A DNA stretch of 64,000 nt. Origin: Winogradskyella aurantiaca (GTDB lineage Bacteria > Bacteroidota > Bacteroidia > Flavobacteriales > Flavobacteriaceae). A program made the position numbers and the translations under genes. The notes below the pieces were generated by a model. That model saw only the letters and a list, made by a program, of their open reading frames with translations. It was not told the DNA's origin and did no database searches. Shown here piece after piece: positions 48,737 through 58,138 of the stretch (the stretch's first letter is position 1; the number at the start of each line of letters is the position of its first letter). The stretch lies in NCBI RefSeq assembly GCF_003362725.1, contig NZ_QKTV01000003.1, forward strand, positions 248,001-312,000. The letters run 5' to 3'.

Positions 48737-49696
48737 ATGCTAAAAGCAGGCGTTCTAGGTGCAGGTCACCTCGGAAAAATCCATCTTAGATTACTTAATC
48801 AGTCCTCCAAATACGAACTTGTTGGGTTCTATGATGCCGATATTGAAAATGCTAAAAAAGTAGTTGATGAATTCGGATACACTTATTTTGATTCTATTGA
48901 AAAATTAGTTGATGCGGTTGATGTTGTAGATATCGTGACCCCAACGCTCTCGCATTACGATTGTGCTAAACTCGCTATTTCTAAAGGTAAACACATTTTT
49001 ATAGAAAAACCTATAACTAAAACGGTTGAAGAAGCTGAAGCCATTAGAACATTGGTTGCTGAGCATGGAGTAAAAGGACAGGTAGGTCATGTTGAGCGTT
49101 TCAATCCGGCATTTATTGCTGTAAAAGAGCAAATAAAGAATCCAATGTTTATTGAGACACACAGGCTTGCTGAGTTTAATCCTCGAGGTACCGACGTACC
49201 TGTGGTATTGGATTTGATGATTCATGACATTGATATTATACTAAGTGTCATTGATTCGCCTGTTAAACATGTGTCTGCAAGTGGCGTGTCGGTGGTAAGT
49301 GAAACCCCTGATATTGCTAATGCCCGTATAGAATTTAAAAACGGTTGTGTAGCCAATCTTACCGCGAGCAGGATTTCTTTAAAAAACATGCGTAAAACAC
49401 GATTCTTCCAAAAAGACGCTTATATATCAGTCGATTTTCTTGAGAAAAAATGTGAAGTTGTAAAAATGAAAGATGCACCGGAACAGCCGGGTGATTTTGA
49501 TATGATTCTTCAAAATGCTGAAGGAATTAAGAAACAAATTTATTTTGATAATCCTGATGTTTCCAGCAATAATGCAATTCTGGATGAATTAGAAACATTT
49601 GCGCATGCCATCAACACTAATACTAAGCCCATTGTTACCTTACATGATGGCACAGAAGCATTACGAGTTGCAACTATGATTATCAATCAATTTTAA
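48737..49696 (+). CDS. Gfo/Idh/MocA family oxidoreductase
   Basis: 319 residues. The N-terminal Rossmann fold has GVLGAGHLGKIHLRLL (GxGxxG) followed by the Asp pair (YDADIEN) expected for NAD(H). The family EKP motif is present in HIFIEKPITKTVEEAEAI, and the C-terminal domain contains HVERFNPAF and DLMIHDIDIILS (the DxxxHxxD/H substrate-binding block). Members oxidise sugars or inositols; here the substrate is unknown. It is followed by a 3-hydroxyacyl-CoA dehydrogenase 28 bp later and may share its transcript. Confidence 0.9.
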   Translation: MLKAGVLGAGHLGKIHLRLLNQSSKYELVGFYDADIENAKKVVDEFGYTYFDSIEKLVDAVDVVDIVTPTLSHYDCAKLAISKGKHIFIEKPITKTVEEAEAIRTLVAEHGVKGQVGHVERFNPAFIAVKEQIKNPMFIETHRLAEFNPRGTDVPVVLDLMIHDIDIILSVIDSPVKHVSASGVSVVSETPDIANARIEFKNGCVANLTASRISLKNMRKTRFFQKDAYISVDFLEKKCEVVKMKDAPEQPGDFDMILQNAEGIKKQIYFDNPDVSSNNAILDELETFAHAINTNTKPIVTLHDGTEALRVATMIINQF

Positions 49697-49724
49697 ATAC
49701 AATAAAAGAATAAACTAAACTTAT

Positions 49725-50612
49725 ATGAAGAATGTAGCCGTCATTGGAGCGGGAACCATGGGCAACGGTATTGCTCATACCTTTGCCCAATCTGGATTTA
49801 AAGTACAACTCATCGATATTAGTGAACCTGCGCTGAAAAGAGGAATAGACACCATATCTAAAAATCTGGACAGGATGATCGCAAAGGAAAAAATCACAGA
49901 ATCAGATAAAGCCGAAACCTTAGGAAATATCACCACTTTTACGAGTGTTTCTGAGGGTGTTGAGTACGCAAGTCTGGTTGTAGAAGCTGCTACGGAGAAT
50001 ATTGACCTAAAATTAAAAATATTTAAAGATCTGGACGCTGCCTGTCCTGATGATACGATTCTAGCTACCAATACTTCATCTATTTCAATTACCCAAATTG
50101 CGGCCGTTACCTCAAGACCTGATATGGTCATAGGAATGCATTTTATGAATCCTGTGCCTATCATGAAGCTTGTTGAAATCATAAGAGGGTATAATACTAG
50201 TGATGAGGTAACCAATACTATAATGGACCTTTCAAAAAAACTTGGAAAGGTTCCAACTGAGGTTAATGATTACCCTGGCTTTGTTGCCAATCGCATCTTA
50301 ATGCCAATGATCAATGAATCTATTGAGACGCTTTACAATGGCGTTGCAGGTGTTGTTGAAATCGACACTGTCATGAAATTAGGGATGGCGCATCCAATGG
50401 GCCCATTACAACTAGCAGATTTCATAGGTCTAGATGTTTGTTTATCCATTTTAGAAGTGATGTACGACGGTTTTAAAAACCCAAAATACGCACCATGCCC
50501 GTTGCTCGTTAATATGGTAAGAGCTGGTAAACTTGGTGTTAAGTCAGGTGAAGGCTTTTATGACTACAGCGAAAGTAAAAAGGCCGAGAAAGTAGCATCT
50601 CAATTTAATTAA
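49725..50612 (+). CDS. 3-hydroxybutyryl-CoA dehydrogenase
   Basis: 295 residues, the usual length of the bacterial single-domain-pair enzyme (Hbd/PaaH type). NAD-binding GAGTMGNGIAHTFAQ near the N terminus, the catalytic TNTSSISITQIA region, and the catalytic His in GMHFMNPVPIMKLVEII. The helical dimerisation domain follows (VNDYPGFVANRILMPMINES and GMAHPMGPLQLADFIGLD). It interconverts 3-hydroxyacyl-CoA and 3-ketoacyl-CoA. It sits in a run of co-directional genes with 5-28 bp gaps; the DUF1015 gene starts 5 bp after its stop. Confidence 0.93.
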   Translation: MKNVAVIGAGTMGNGIAHTFAQSGFKVQLIDISEPALKRGIDTISKNLDRMIAKEKITESDKAETLGNITTFTSVSEGVEYASLVVEAATENIDLKLKIFKDLDAACPDDTILATNTSSISITQIAAVTSRPDMVIGMHFMNPVPIMKLVEIIRGYNTSDEVTNTIMDLSKKLGKVPTEVNDYPGFVANRILMPMINESIETLYNGVAGVVEIDTVMKLGMAHPMGPLQLADFIGLDVCLSILEVMYDGFKNPKYAPCPLLVNMVRAGKLGVKSGEGFYDYSESKKAEKVASQFN

Positions 50613-50617
50613 GGCTA

Positions 50618-51856
50618 ATGGCCAAGGTTGTTCCATTTAAAGCAGTTAGGCCAACAAGAGCTATTGTTGGATTGGTCGCTGCAAGACCCTATCAAAGTTA
50701 CACCGTTGAAGAACTAGAAAGCCGTATGGATTACAACCCATACAGCTTTTTGCACGTCGTCAATCCTGGATATAAATATGATAAGATTATAACGGGAGAA
50801 CAACGCTATAAATTGGTTAAAAACCGGTACTTAGAATTCAAAGAAGATGGGGTGTTCGTTCAAGATGAAAAGCCTTCCTTTTATGTATATCGCATAGTTA
50901 ATAGACATAAACAGGTATTTAATGGTATCATTGCTGCCAGTAGTGCTGAAGACTATGCCAATAATGTCATTAGAAAACATGAGGACACCATTTCTCATAG
51001 AGAACAAACCTTCAAAACCTATTTAAAAACGGTTGGATTCAATGCAGAACCTGTTCTTCTTACCTACCCGGATAATGAAGTTATAGCCAAGGTTATAGAA
51101 GACACCCAGAAAGGGCATGCTGAGTTTGAGTTCACCATGACCTACAGAGATACGCATTACTTATGGAAGATTGATAATGAAGCGACTATTTTTATACTTC
51201 AAAACGAGTTCTCAAGAATGGACCGCGTTTATATAGCTGATGGCCATCACAGATCGTCCTCCTCCTATTTGCTTTATCAGGATGAAAAGGAGACCAATCC
51301 CAACTATGATCCAACGGCTAATTATAATTATTTCATGTCCTATCTTATTCCTGAATCGGATCTTGTTATCTATGATTTCAATCGTTTGGTTAAGGACTTA
51401 AATGGGCATTCCAAAGAAGCTTTCTTAATTCTTTTGGATGAGTACTACAGAATTGAAAACAGAGGGGTACACCCTTACCACCCCACCAAAGCGCATCATT
51501 TTAGCATGTATCTGGACGGTGAGTTCTATAGCTTGTATTTGCGTAAAACCAACTATGAGTTTAAAACTGCACTCGATAAATTGGACGCCCAATTGCTTTA
51601 CAAGACTATACTTGAGCCTATTCTTGGTATCAAAGACCTAAAAAATGATAAACGCATATCTTATGTTAATGGAAGGGATGAAATGGTTTCTATTAAAAGT
51701 AGTGTTGACAGTGGAGACTATAAAGTTGGATTTGGAATGATTCCTGCCACAGTTAATCAAATGAAAGAAATTGCGGATGAAGGCCTAACAATGCCACCAA
51801 AGAGCACCTACATTCTTCCCAAATTACGAAGTGGAATTACAATTTATGAATTTTAA
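50618..51856 (+). CDS. DUF1015 family protein
   Basis: 412 residues, the usual length for DUF1015, a conserved but uncharacterised family with a proposed HipA/kinase-like or nucleotidyl-transferase-like fold. Recognisable segments are VVPFKAVRPTRAIVGLVAAR, the NPYSFLHVVNP block, FYVYRI, the VYIADGHHRSSSSYLLYQDE block (a diagnostic ADGHHR motif), and an end with PPKSTYILPKLRSGITIYEF. No signal peptide. It is packed between the dehydrogenase and the YggS gene. Confidence 0.87.
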   Translation: MAKVVPFKAVRPTRAIVGLVAARPYQSYTVEELESRMDYNPYSFLHVVNPGYKYDKIITGEQRYKLVKNRYLEFKEDGVFVQDEKPSFYVYRIVNRHKQVFNGIIAASSAEDYANNVIRKHEDTISHREQTFKTYLKTVGFNAEPVLLTYPDNEVIAKVIEDTQKGHAEFEFTMTYRDTHYLWKIDNEATIFILQNEFSRMDRVYIADGHHRSSSSYLLYQDEKETNPNYDPTANYNYFMSYLIPESDLVIYDFNRLVKDLNGHSKEAFLILLDEYYRIENRGVHPYHPTKAHHFSMYLDGEFYSLYLRKTNYEFKTALDKLDAQLLYKTILEPILGIKDLKNDKRISYVNGRDEMVSIKSSVDSGDYKVGFGMIPATVNQMKEIADEGLTMPPKSTYILPKLRSGITIYEF

Positions 51857-51870
51857 ATACTTCTAAATCA

Positions 51871-52527
51871 ATGAGCATAGCACAAAACCTAACTGCTATC
51901 AGAGCTGATTTACCAAAAGAAGTTTCTTTGGTAGCTGTTTCTAAAACAAAACCTGTAGGTGACCTCATGGAAGCTTATGATGCTGGACAGCGAATTTTTG
52001 GGGAAAATAAGATTCAAGAAATGGTCGACAAGCACAACCAAATGCCAAAGGATATTCAATGGCATATGATTGGTCATGTACAGCGTAATAAGGTGAAGTA
52101 TATGGCAGGTTTTGTGGACCTAATTCACGCTGTTGACAGCTTACGATTGTTAATTGAGATTAATAAACAAGCTCAAAAACACGAACGTAAAATTCAATGT
52201 TTACTACAAATTAAAATAGCTGAGGAAGATAGTAAGTTTGGTTTGGATTTTGAATCGGCGAGAAAACTTTTAGATTCAGAAGATTATAAAAACATGGAGC
52301 ATGTTGAAGTCATAGGTTTAATGGGTATGGCCACATTTACTGAAGACATGACCGTTGTTGAAAAAGAATTCAAATATTTGAAACAATGCTATGACCATAT
52401 TAAATCAGATGGCAATAACCTAGATGCCTTAAGTATGGGAATGAGTGGAGACTATAAGCTTGCTATTAAAAACGGCAGCAATATGGTACGAATCGGAAGT
52501 CACATATTTGGTGCTCGCAATTATTAG
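51871..52527 (+). CDS. YggS-family PLP homeostasis protein
   Basis: 218 residues, single TIM-barrel domain of the alanine-racemase-like type (YggS/PLPBP). The Schiff-base lysine is in LVAVSKTKPVGDL (about K26), followed by FGENKIQEMVDKH, WHMIGHVQRNKVKYM, and GMSGDYKLAIKNGSNMVRIG with the phosphate-binding tail. It buffers pyridoxal phosphate and delivers it to other enzymes. It starts 14 bp after DUF1015 and ends 19 bp before the exonuclease gene. Confidence 0.92.
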   Translation: MSIAQNLTAIRADLPKEVSLVAVSKTKPVGDLMEAYDAGQRIFGENKIQEMVDKHNQMPKDIQWHMIGHVQRNKVKYMAGFVDLIHAVDSLRLLIEINKQAQKHERKIQCLLQIKIAEEDSKFGLDFESARKLLDSEDYKNMEHVEVIGLMGMATFTEDMTVVEKEFKYLKQCYDHIKSDGNNLDALSMGMSGDYKLAIKNGSNMVRIGSHIFGARNY

Positions 52528-52546
52528 AAACAGAAACTAATTACCT

Positions 52547-53911
52547 ATTTACGCAATAATAGACATAGAAACTACCGGTGGTAAATATGATGAAGAAGGT
52601 ATCACCGAAATTGCAATATACCGTTTTGATGGCCATGTTGTAACGGATCAGTTCATATCACTTGTTAATCCAGAGCGCGAAATTCAACCATTTGTGGCAA
52701 ATCTCACCGGTATCAATTCTAAGATGCTAAGAAATGCACCAAAATTCTATGAGGTGGCAAAGCGTATTGTGGAAATTACCGAAGACTGTGTAATAGTTGC
52801 TCATAATGCCGACTTTGACTATCGAATTCTTAAAACTGAATTTAGAAGATTAGGATTCCCTTTTAAACGAAAAACGCTTTGTACGGTTGAACTATCTCAG
52901 ACTTTAATTCCAGGAATGGAGTCTTATAGCCTAGGAAAATTATCAAGGGCTCTTGGGATCGCCGTCAGTGATAGGCACAGAGCCTCTGGAGATGCGCAGG
53001 CTACTTTAAAATTATTCAAGATGTTGCTTCATAAGGATCTTGACAAGGCCATCATCAAGACTTCTGTAAAAACGGAAGCCAAATCAACAATTCCAAATAA
53101 TTTAAGAGATATCATTGATGCTCTGCCTTCTGATACGGGCGTATATTACATACACAATGCTAAAGGCGATATTATCTACATCGGTAAGAGCAAAAACATA
53201 AAGAAAAGAATCAATCAGCATTTTACTGGGAAGGATGGTAAGTCTAAGAAGATTCAATTACAAGTTGTTGCCGTAACTTATGAAAAAACTGGGAGCGAAC
53301 TGGCAGCACTTTTAAAAGAAAATGAAGAAATAAAGAACAATAAGCCTTTGTTTAACAGAGCATTAAAACGTGATATTTTCTCACATGCTCTCATCCATTT
53401 CATAGATGATAATGGTTACATCAACTTTAAAATAATACCGGCCAAAAACGCACAAAAGCCTTTAACTACATTTACAAATATGCGCAGCGGTTTGTCCTTT
53501 GTTAACCATATTACTGAGGATTTTAATTTGTGCGAAAAATTAAATCATATAAGCCATTCAAAAACCAATTGTTTTAAGAACGAAATTGGGGAATGTAATG
53601 GTGCCTGCATACAAATTGAATCAGTTGAAGACTATAATGTAAGGGCTAATGAAGTTATTAGAAAATATAGTTTTGAATCAAAGAATATGGTCATTATTGA
53701 TAAAGGGCGTACTGTAGGAGAACGGAATGTAATTCTAATTAGAGAAGGCCTTTTTGAAGGGATGGGATACGTTGACTTAAACTTTCAAATTTCAAATATT
53801 TCAATTCTGAAGAATCTTATTACTAGAATGATTCATGATAGAGATACTCAACACATAATTCAAAACTACATTCGAAGAAATGAGAAAAAAGTGAGAATTA
53901 TAGATTTTTGA
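52547..53911 (+). CDS. DEDDh exonuclease/GIY-YIG fusion with UvrC-like tail, apparent ATT start
   Basis: 454 residues. Residues 1-160 form a DnaQ-like 3'-5' exonuclease with all DEDDh residues: D6 and E8 (AIIDIETTGG), D89 (AHNADFDYRIL), H144 and D149 (HRASGDAQA). Residues 195-275 form a GIY-YIG nuclease (TGVYYIHNAKGDIIYIGKSK), followed by the UvrC-type cysteine block TNCFKNEIGECNGACIQI. Such fusions resemble mycobacterial and Bacteroidota Cho/UvrC-related repair nucleases. The first ATG/GTG/TTG in frame is GTG 52694, which would remove D6 and E8. The frame is open back to a TAA at 52538, and ATT at 52547 sits where MYAIIDIETTG should start. Confidence 0.85.
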   Translation: MYAIIDIETTGGKYDEEGITEIAIYRFDGHVVTDQFISLVNPEREIQPFVANLTGINSKMLRNAPKFYEVAKRIVEITEDCVIVAHNADFDYRILKTEFRRLGFPFKRKTLCTVELSQTLIPGMESYSLGKLSRALGIAVSDRHRASGDAQATLKLFKMLLHKDLDKAIIKTSVKTEAKSTIPNNLRDIIDALPSDTGVYYIHNAKGDIIYIGKSKNIKKRINQHFTGKDGKSKKIQLQVVAVTYEKTGSELAALLKENEEIKNNKPLFNRALKRDIFSHALIHFIDDNGYINFKIIPAKNAQKPLTTFTNMRSGLSFVNHITEDFNLCEKLNHISHSKTNCFKNEIGECNGACIQIESVEDYNVRANEVIRKYSFESKNMVIIDKGRTVGERNVILIREGLFEGMGYVDLNFQISNISILKNLITRMIHDRDTQHIIQNYIRRNEKKVRIIDF

Positions 53912-53960
53912 AACAAGCAACTCTTAGATTCATTATAAGATTCTTTCGTACATTTAATTA

Positions 53961-54830
53961 ATGGAAAATCAAAAGCCAGATTGGAGATACAGGTTACATG
54001 AAATAATTTATGAGGCAGACACCCCGGCCGGTAAATTATTTGATGTCATCCTTTTAATTGCCATTCTTGCTAGCATTCTATTTGTGATGTTGGAATCGGT
54101 TTCGAGTATAGATGCCAAATATCATAAAGAATTGGATATTGCTGAATGGGTAATTACCATTCTGTTTTCTCTAGAGTATATAGCTCGGATTATTTGCGTT
54201 AGGAAGCCTTTCCGCTATATTTTTAGTTTTTATGGCGTTATTGACTTTTTATCTACAATCCCTAAATACCTTTCACTATTTCTAGCAGGTACCCATGCAT
54301 TAGTTGCCTTAAGAGCTTTAAGGCTATTGCGAGTTTTCAGAATTTTGAAGTTAGCCAGGTATCTTGGCGCCTCCAATCATTTGGCTAATGCCATTAGAGC
54401 TAGCAGAGCCAAAATTGGGGTATTTTTGTTCGCAGTTTTAATAGCGTGTATCATTTTTGGAACCATCATGTATTTAATTGAAGGCGAGGATCATGGTTTT
54501 ACCAACATACCTAAGAGCGTTTATTGGTGCATTGTAACCTTGACTACTGTTGGATTTGGTGATATCACCCCAGAAACTCCTCTTGGACAGTTTATTGCTG
54601 CGATAATAATGGTACTCGGTTATGGTATCATAGCCGTCCCTACTGGTATTGTTTCAGCGGAATACACCAAGGCTGCCGGAAAGGATGAAGAAGAACTAAC
54701 TAAAGAAGAACTCTCTGGCTTAACCCCTATTCATTTAAATACCATTAGTTGTCCTAATTGTCTAACAAACCATCATCAGGATGATGCTGAGTTTTGTTTC
54801 AAATGCGGACAGAAATTAACAGATGATTAG
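53961..54830 (+). CDS. Voltage-gated potassium channel (Kv type) with a C-terminal zinc ribbon
   Basis: 289 residues, six membrane segments plus pore loop. S4 is classic: RALRLLRVFRILKLAR (about 118-133) with Arg or Lys every third position. The selectivity filter is TTVGFGD (195-201) and S6 follows (IMVLGYGIIAVPTGIVSAEY). The C terminus carries CPNC...CFKCG (C264, C267, C279, C282), a predicted zinc ribbon. Bacterial relatives include KvAP and kch-like channels. The ribbon could assemble or sense metals; that is inference. It ends 4 bp before the miaA start region, with a possible overlap. Confidence 0.9.
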   Translation: MENQKPDWRYRLHEIIYEADTPAGKLFDVILLIAILASILFVMLESVSSIDAKYHKELDIAEWVITILFSLEYIARIICVRKPFRYIFSFYGVIDFLSTIPKYLSLFLAGTHALVALRALRLLRVFRILKLARYLGASNHLANAIRASRAKIGVFLFAVLIACIIFGTIMYLIEGEDHGFTNIPKSVYWCIVTLTTVGFGDITPETPLGQFIAAIIMVLGYGIIAVPTGIVSAEYTKAAGKDEEELTKEELSGLTPIHLNTISCPNCLTNHHQDDAEFCFKCGQKLTDD

Positions 54831-54834
54831 TCCA

Positions 54835-55746
54835 ATGGCAAAGCCTTTATTAATTTCCGTAGTTGGACCAACGGCCATTGGGAAGACTTCACTTAGCATC
54901 GAAATTGCAAATCATTTCAAAACGGAAATTGTATCCACAGATTCAAGACAGTTTTATAAAGAAATGCGAATTGGAACCGCAGTTCCAAGTCTTGAAGAAT
55001 TAAATAGTGCTCCGCATCACTTCATTCAGCATTTATCGGTTAACGATTCTTACAGTGTTGGAGAATTTGAAACAGACGCGATGACTCTTCTTCATAATCT
55101 GTTTAAACGACATTCATTTGTTGTTGCCGTAGGAGGGTCAGGATTATATATGAAGGCAATCACAGAAGGCTTTGATGATTTTCCAGAATTGGATCCAAGT
55201 ATTAGACTAGCTCTAAATGATATTCATAAGAAAAAAGGGCTTTTACCATTACAAGAAGAATTAAAACTACTGGACCCAGATACCTTCAAATCCATTGACC
55301 TTCATAACCCTCAACGTTTAATTCGCGCTTTAGAAGTAAGCAAGGGTACTGGGATTCCCTTTTCAAGATTCAAAACCAAGCCAAAAAAAGAACGCTTTTT
55401 TGACGTTCTCACTATTGGTTTAACAGCGGATAGGAACATCATCTATGATCGTATCAACAAAAGGGTTGATCTTATGGTGGATAATGGCCTTGTTGAAGAA
55501 GTAAAGTCCTTGTATGAATTCAAGAATCTAAACGCATTAAATACGGTTGGTTACAAAGAAGTATTTGAATATCTGGATAACAAACTAACACTAGAGGAGG
55601 CGATCGAAAAAATAAAAATGAATACGAGACGCTTCGCTAAGCGCCAACTCACCTGGTATAGGAAAGACAACTCTATCAGTTGGTTTAATTATCCTGTATC
55701 GTCCTCAAAAGTGTTAGCATTTGTAAACAATGCCATCAATTACTAA
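54835..55746 (+). CDS. miaA: tRNA dimethylallyltransferase
   Basis: About 303 residues. MiaA adds dimethylallyl to A37 of tRNAs that read UNN codons. Landmarks are the P-loop VVGPTAIGKTSLSIEIA, DSRQFYKEMRIGTAVPSLEE, VGGSGLYMKAITEGFDDFPE, LHNPQRLIRALEVSKGTG and the C-terminal MNTRRFAKRQLTWYRKD. Start chosen at 54835 (MAKPLLISVVGPTA) as in homologs; an ATG at 54823 in the same frame would overlap the channel gene by 8 bp. A terminator lies right after the stop. Confidence 0.93.
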   Translation: MAKPLLISVVGPTAIGKTSLSIEIANHFKTEIVSTDSRQFYKEMRIGTAVPSLEELNSAPHHFIQHLSVNDSYSVGEFETDAMTLLHNLFKRHSFVVAVGGSGLYMKAITEGFDDFPELDPSIRLALNDIHKKKGLLPLQEELKLLDPDTFKSIDLHNPQRLIRALEVSKGTGIPFSRFKTKPKKERFFDVLTIGLTADRNIIYDRINKRVDLMVDNGLVEEVKSLYEFKNLNALNTVGYKEVFEYLDNKLTLEEAIEKIKMNTRRFAKRQLTWYRKDNSISWFNYPVSSSKVLAFVNNAINY

Positions 55747-55774
55747 AAAATCCAGCTGATACGCTGGATTTTTT
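55745..55774. terminator. Bidirectional terminator between miaA and the response regulator
   Basis: AAAAAATCCAGC (55745-55756) pairs perfectly with GCTGGATTTTTT (55763-55774) around a TGATAC loop. It serves both convergent genes, whose stops lie at 55746 and 55778. Confidence 0.85.
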
Positions 55775-55777
55775 AAT

Positions 55778-56491
55778 TTATTCTTCTTTATTGTTGATGA
55801 CCAATCTAAACCCTTCGCCATGAATGTTTAGTATTTCAACATTAGGATCAGGCTTAAGATACTTTCTTAACTTAGCGATGTACACATCCATACTTCTTGA
55901 CGTAAAATAATTGTCGTCTCGCCAGATTTTAGTCAAGGCCAACTCTCTTGGCATTAAATCATTTTCATGAAGAGCAAGTAGACGCAACAATTCATTTTCT
56001 TTTGGTGACAACTTCTCAGGCTCACCGTCATCCAATCTTAAGAATCGTAATTTGGAGTTTAAATCAAAACGTCCAATTTTAAATTCAAATTGCTTACTAT
56101 CGGCAATAGAATCGGTAGCCTTTCTTTGCATAATGGCCTTTATTTTCATTAATAAGACCTCACTATCAAACGGCTTATTGAGATAATCATCAGCACCGAC
56201 TTTATAACCTTTTAGCACATCTTCTTTCATTGCCTTCGCCGTGAGGAAAATAATTGGCACATCTGTATTCTTCTCTCTAATTTCCTTAGCTAAAGTAAAT
56301 CCATCTTTGTAAGGCATCATGACATCCAGAATACAGAGATCGTAATCATCCTTCTTAAACTTCTCGAAGCCCTCCATTCCATTTTTTGCATGAACAACAT
56401 CATAGTCATTCATCGTTAAATAATCTCTGAGAACCGTTCCAAAATTTGGATCGTCTTCAACTAAAAGAATTTTTTTGTTTTGTTCTTCCAT
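55778..56491 (-). CDS. OmpR-family response regulator (RprY-like)
   Basis: 237 residues. The receiver domain (1-120) has the acidic pair EDDPNFG, the phosphoacceptor D56 in LCILDVMMPYKDG, and the conserved Lys in PIIFLTAKAMKED. The winged-helix DNA-binding domain follows (about 135-235: LSPKENELLRLLALHENDLM, FTSRSMDVYIAKLRKYLKPD and ILNIHGEGFRLV). It is encoded directly after its histidine kinase with a 2-bp gap, forming an operon. It is likely phosphorylated by that kinase; targets are unknown. The pair resembles Bacteroides RprX/RprY. Confidence 0.93.
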   Translation of the reverse strand: MEEQNKKILLVEDDPNFGTVLRDYLTMNDYDVVHAKNGMEGFEKFKKDDYDLCILDVMMPYKDGFTLAKEIREKNTDVPIIFLTAKAMKEDVLKGYKVGADDYLNKPFDSEVLLMKIKAIMQRKATDSIADSKQFEFKIGRFDLNSKLRFLRLDDGEPEKLSPKENELLRLLALHENDLMPRELALTKIWRDDNYFTSRSMDVYIAKLRKYLKPDPNVEILNIHGEGFRLVINNKEE

Positions 56492-56493
56492 AA

Positions 56494-58065
56494 TTATGAT
56501 ATTAATGGTAGCCTTACATTAAAGGTACTACCCTTACCTTTTTCACTTTCTACTGATATATAACCCTGATGGTCATCTACAATACGTTTAACGTACGCCA
56601 ATCCTAGTCCATGTCCTTTGACATTATGCACATTCCCCGTATGTTCTCTATAAAATTTCTCAAACACACGTTTCTGAACTTGCTTAGACATTCCATTTCC
56701 TTGATCAACAATTCGCATCAGAATATTGTTTCCTATATTTTCTGTGTAAACATCAATATTAGGCTCATCGTCAGAATATTTAATGGCATTATCCAACATA
56801 TTAACAATGACATTTGTAAAATGCGTCTCATTAGCTAAAACAGATGACTTAGCAGCATCTAAATGCAGATTAATATATCCTTTTCTATCTTCAACAATAA
56901 GTTGTACATGTGTAACGGCATCCTCAATTAAATCATGTAACTTCAATCGTTCTTTACTAATGTTTAACTCATTCTTTTCCAATTTAGAAATTCGTAATAC
57001 ATTCTCAACTTGAGCGTGCATGCGTTTATTTTCTTCCCTTATCATACCCAAATAACGTTGCACTTTGTTCTTATCCTCAATAATCTTGGGATTTCTAATG
57101 GAGTCAAGAGCCAGATTAATGGTCGCAATAGGAGTTTTGAACTCGTGCGTCATATTGTTAATGAAATCTGACTTTATTTGCGAAATTTGCCGTTGCTTGA
57201 TCAACTGGTATATAGCACTAGAATAAGCCAAAATTATAACACTTGTAAACAATACTGACAAAACAATCATCCACATGATAGACGAAAAGAGAAACTTTCT
57301 ACGCTGTGGGAATTTAACCAGAAGATTGTAACTACTTTCATTGTTGTTATCCATGAAAATTGGAACACCATATGCTAATACTTCTTCCACTTGATAATTA
57401 TCTGATTGCACTTTAGTGGCGAGATCATTGTCGTAAATGGCAAACTCAAAATCAATTTCAATTCCACGATTCACTAATTCATTTCGCAACAATAACTCAA
57501 CTTGATTTGGACTTATGCGTTTGTAAACAGGAAAATCTTTTAAAAGATCACGGAAGGTCGCTTTGTACAAAATTTTCTCTTCCTCTTCCATATCTGAGTA
57601 TTCTCTTAAAGATCTCAAGGGCGTCAAATCAGTTCCATTATCTAAAGAACTATTGCTATATACATTGGTAACACGTTCATTAGACAATTTACTAACACTG
57701 ATACTATCTGCATCTATTTCAAAGAACAAGGAGGGCACTTTAAATCGTTCCTCAATAACGGTATTTCGATGGACTATAGTTTGGTCATTATCCTCGTCAT
57801 CAATTGTAATGTATAGTTGCTGTAAGTTTATTGAATCAGCATCTTTCTCGGTAATCAAAAAAGGCTGGATTCGCGTCACATAATTCCTATACTCAATTTC
57901 TTCAATTGACCTCGAAACCATACTTAATGCCCGTTTAACACTAAGCGTGAATTGTCGCTCCTCGTTTTGTAAACTGTTGTTTATAAAATAGGACTGAACG
58001 AATATAATTCCAATGAGCGACAAGCTCATCAGCACCACTAATAACACAAATAGCCTCTTGCCCAT
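56494..58065 (-). CDS. Sensor histidine kinase (RprX-like)
   Basis: 523 residues. Two membrane helices (about 5-27 and 259-282) flank a periplasmic sensor of about 230 residues. The kinase core has H-box FINNMTHEFKTPIATINLAL with phosphoacceptor H307, N-box VNMLDNAIKYSDDEP, then GNGMSKQVQKRVFEKFYR and GHGLGLAYVKRIVDDHQG for ATP binding. There is no HAMP domain between helix 2 and the H-box beyond a short linker (LIKQRQISQIKSD). It shares an operon with the response regulator. The sensed signal is unknown. Confidence 0.92.
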   Translation of the reverse strand: MGKRLFVLLVVLMSLSLIGIIFVQSYFINNSLQNEERQFTLSVKRALSMVSRSIEEIEYRNYVTRIQPFLITEKDADSINLQQLYITIDDEDNDQTIVHRNTVIEERFKVPSLFFEIDADSISVSKLSNERVTNVYSNSSLDNGTDLTPLRSLREYSDMEEEEKILYKATFRDLLKDFPVYKRISPNQVELLLRNELVNRGIEIDFEFAIYDNDLATKVQSDNYQVEEVLAYGVPIFMDNNNESSYNLLVKFPQRRKFLFSSIMWMIVLSVLFTSVIILAYSSAIYQLIKQRQISQIKSDFINNMTHEFKTPIATINLALDSIRNPKIIEDKNKVQRYLGMIREENKRMHAQVENVLRISKLEKNELNISKERLKLHDLIEDAVTHVQLIVEDRKGYINLHLDAAKSSVLANETHFTNVIVNMLDNAIKYSDDEPNIDVYTENIGNNILMRIVDQGNGMSKQVQKRVFEKFYREHTGNVHNVKGHGLGLAYVKRIVDDHQGYISVESEKGKGSTFNVRLPLIS

Positions 58066-58138
58066 CGTTCAAATTTAACATTTTAACATTTAGGCCAATT
58101 TATGTTTAACCTTACCTTAACACAAATGTTAAAATTAA

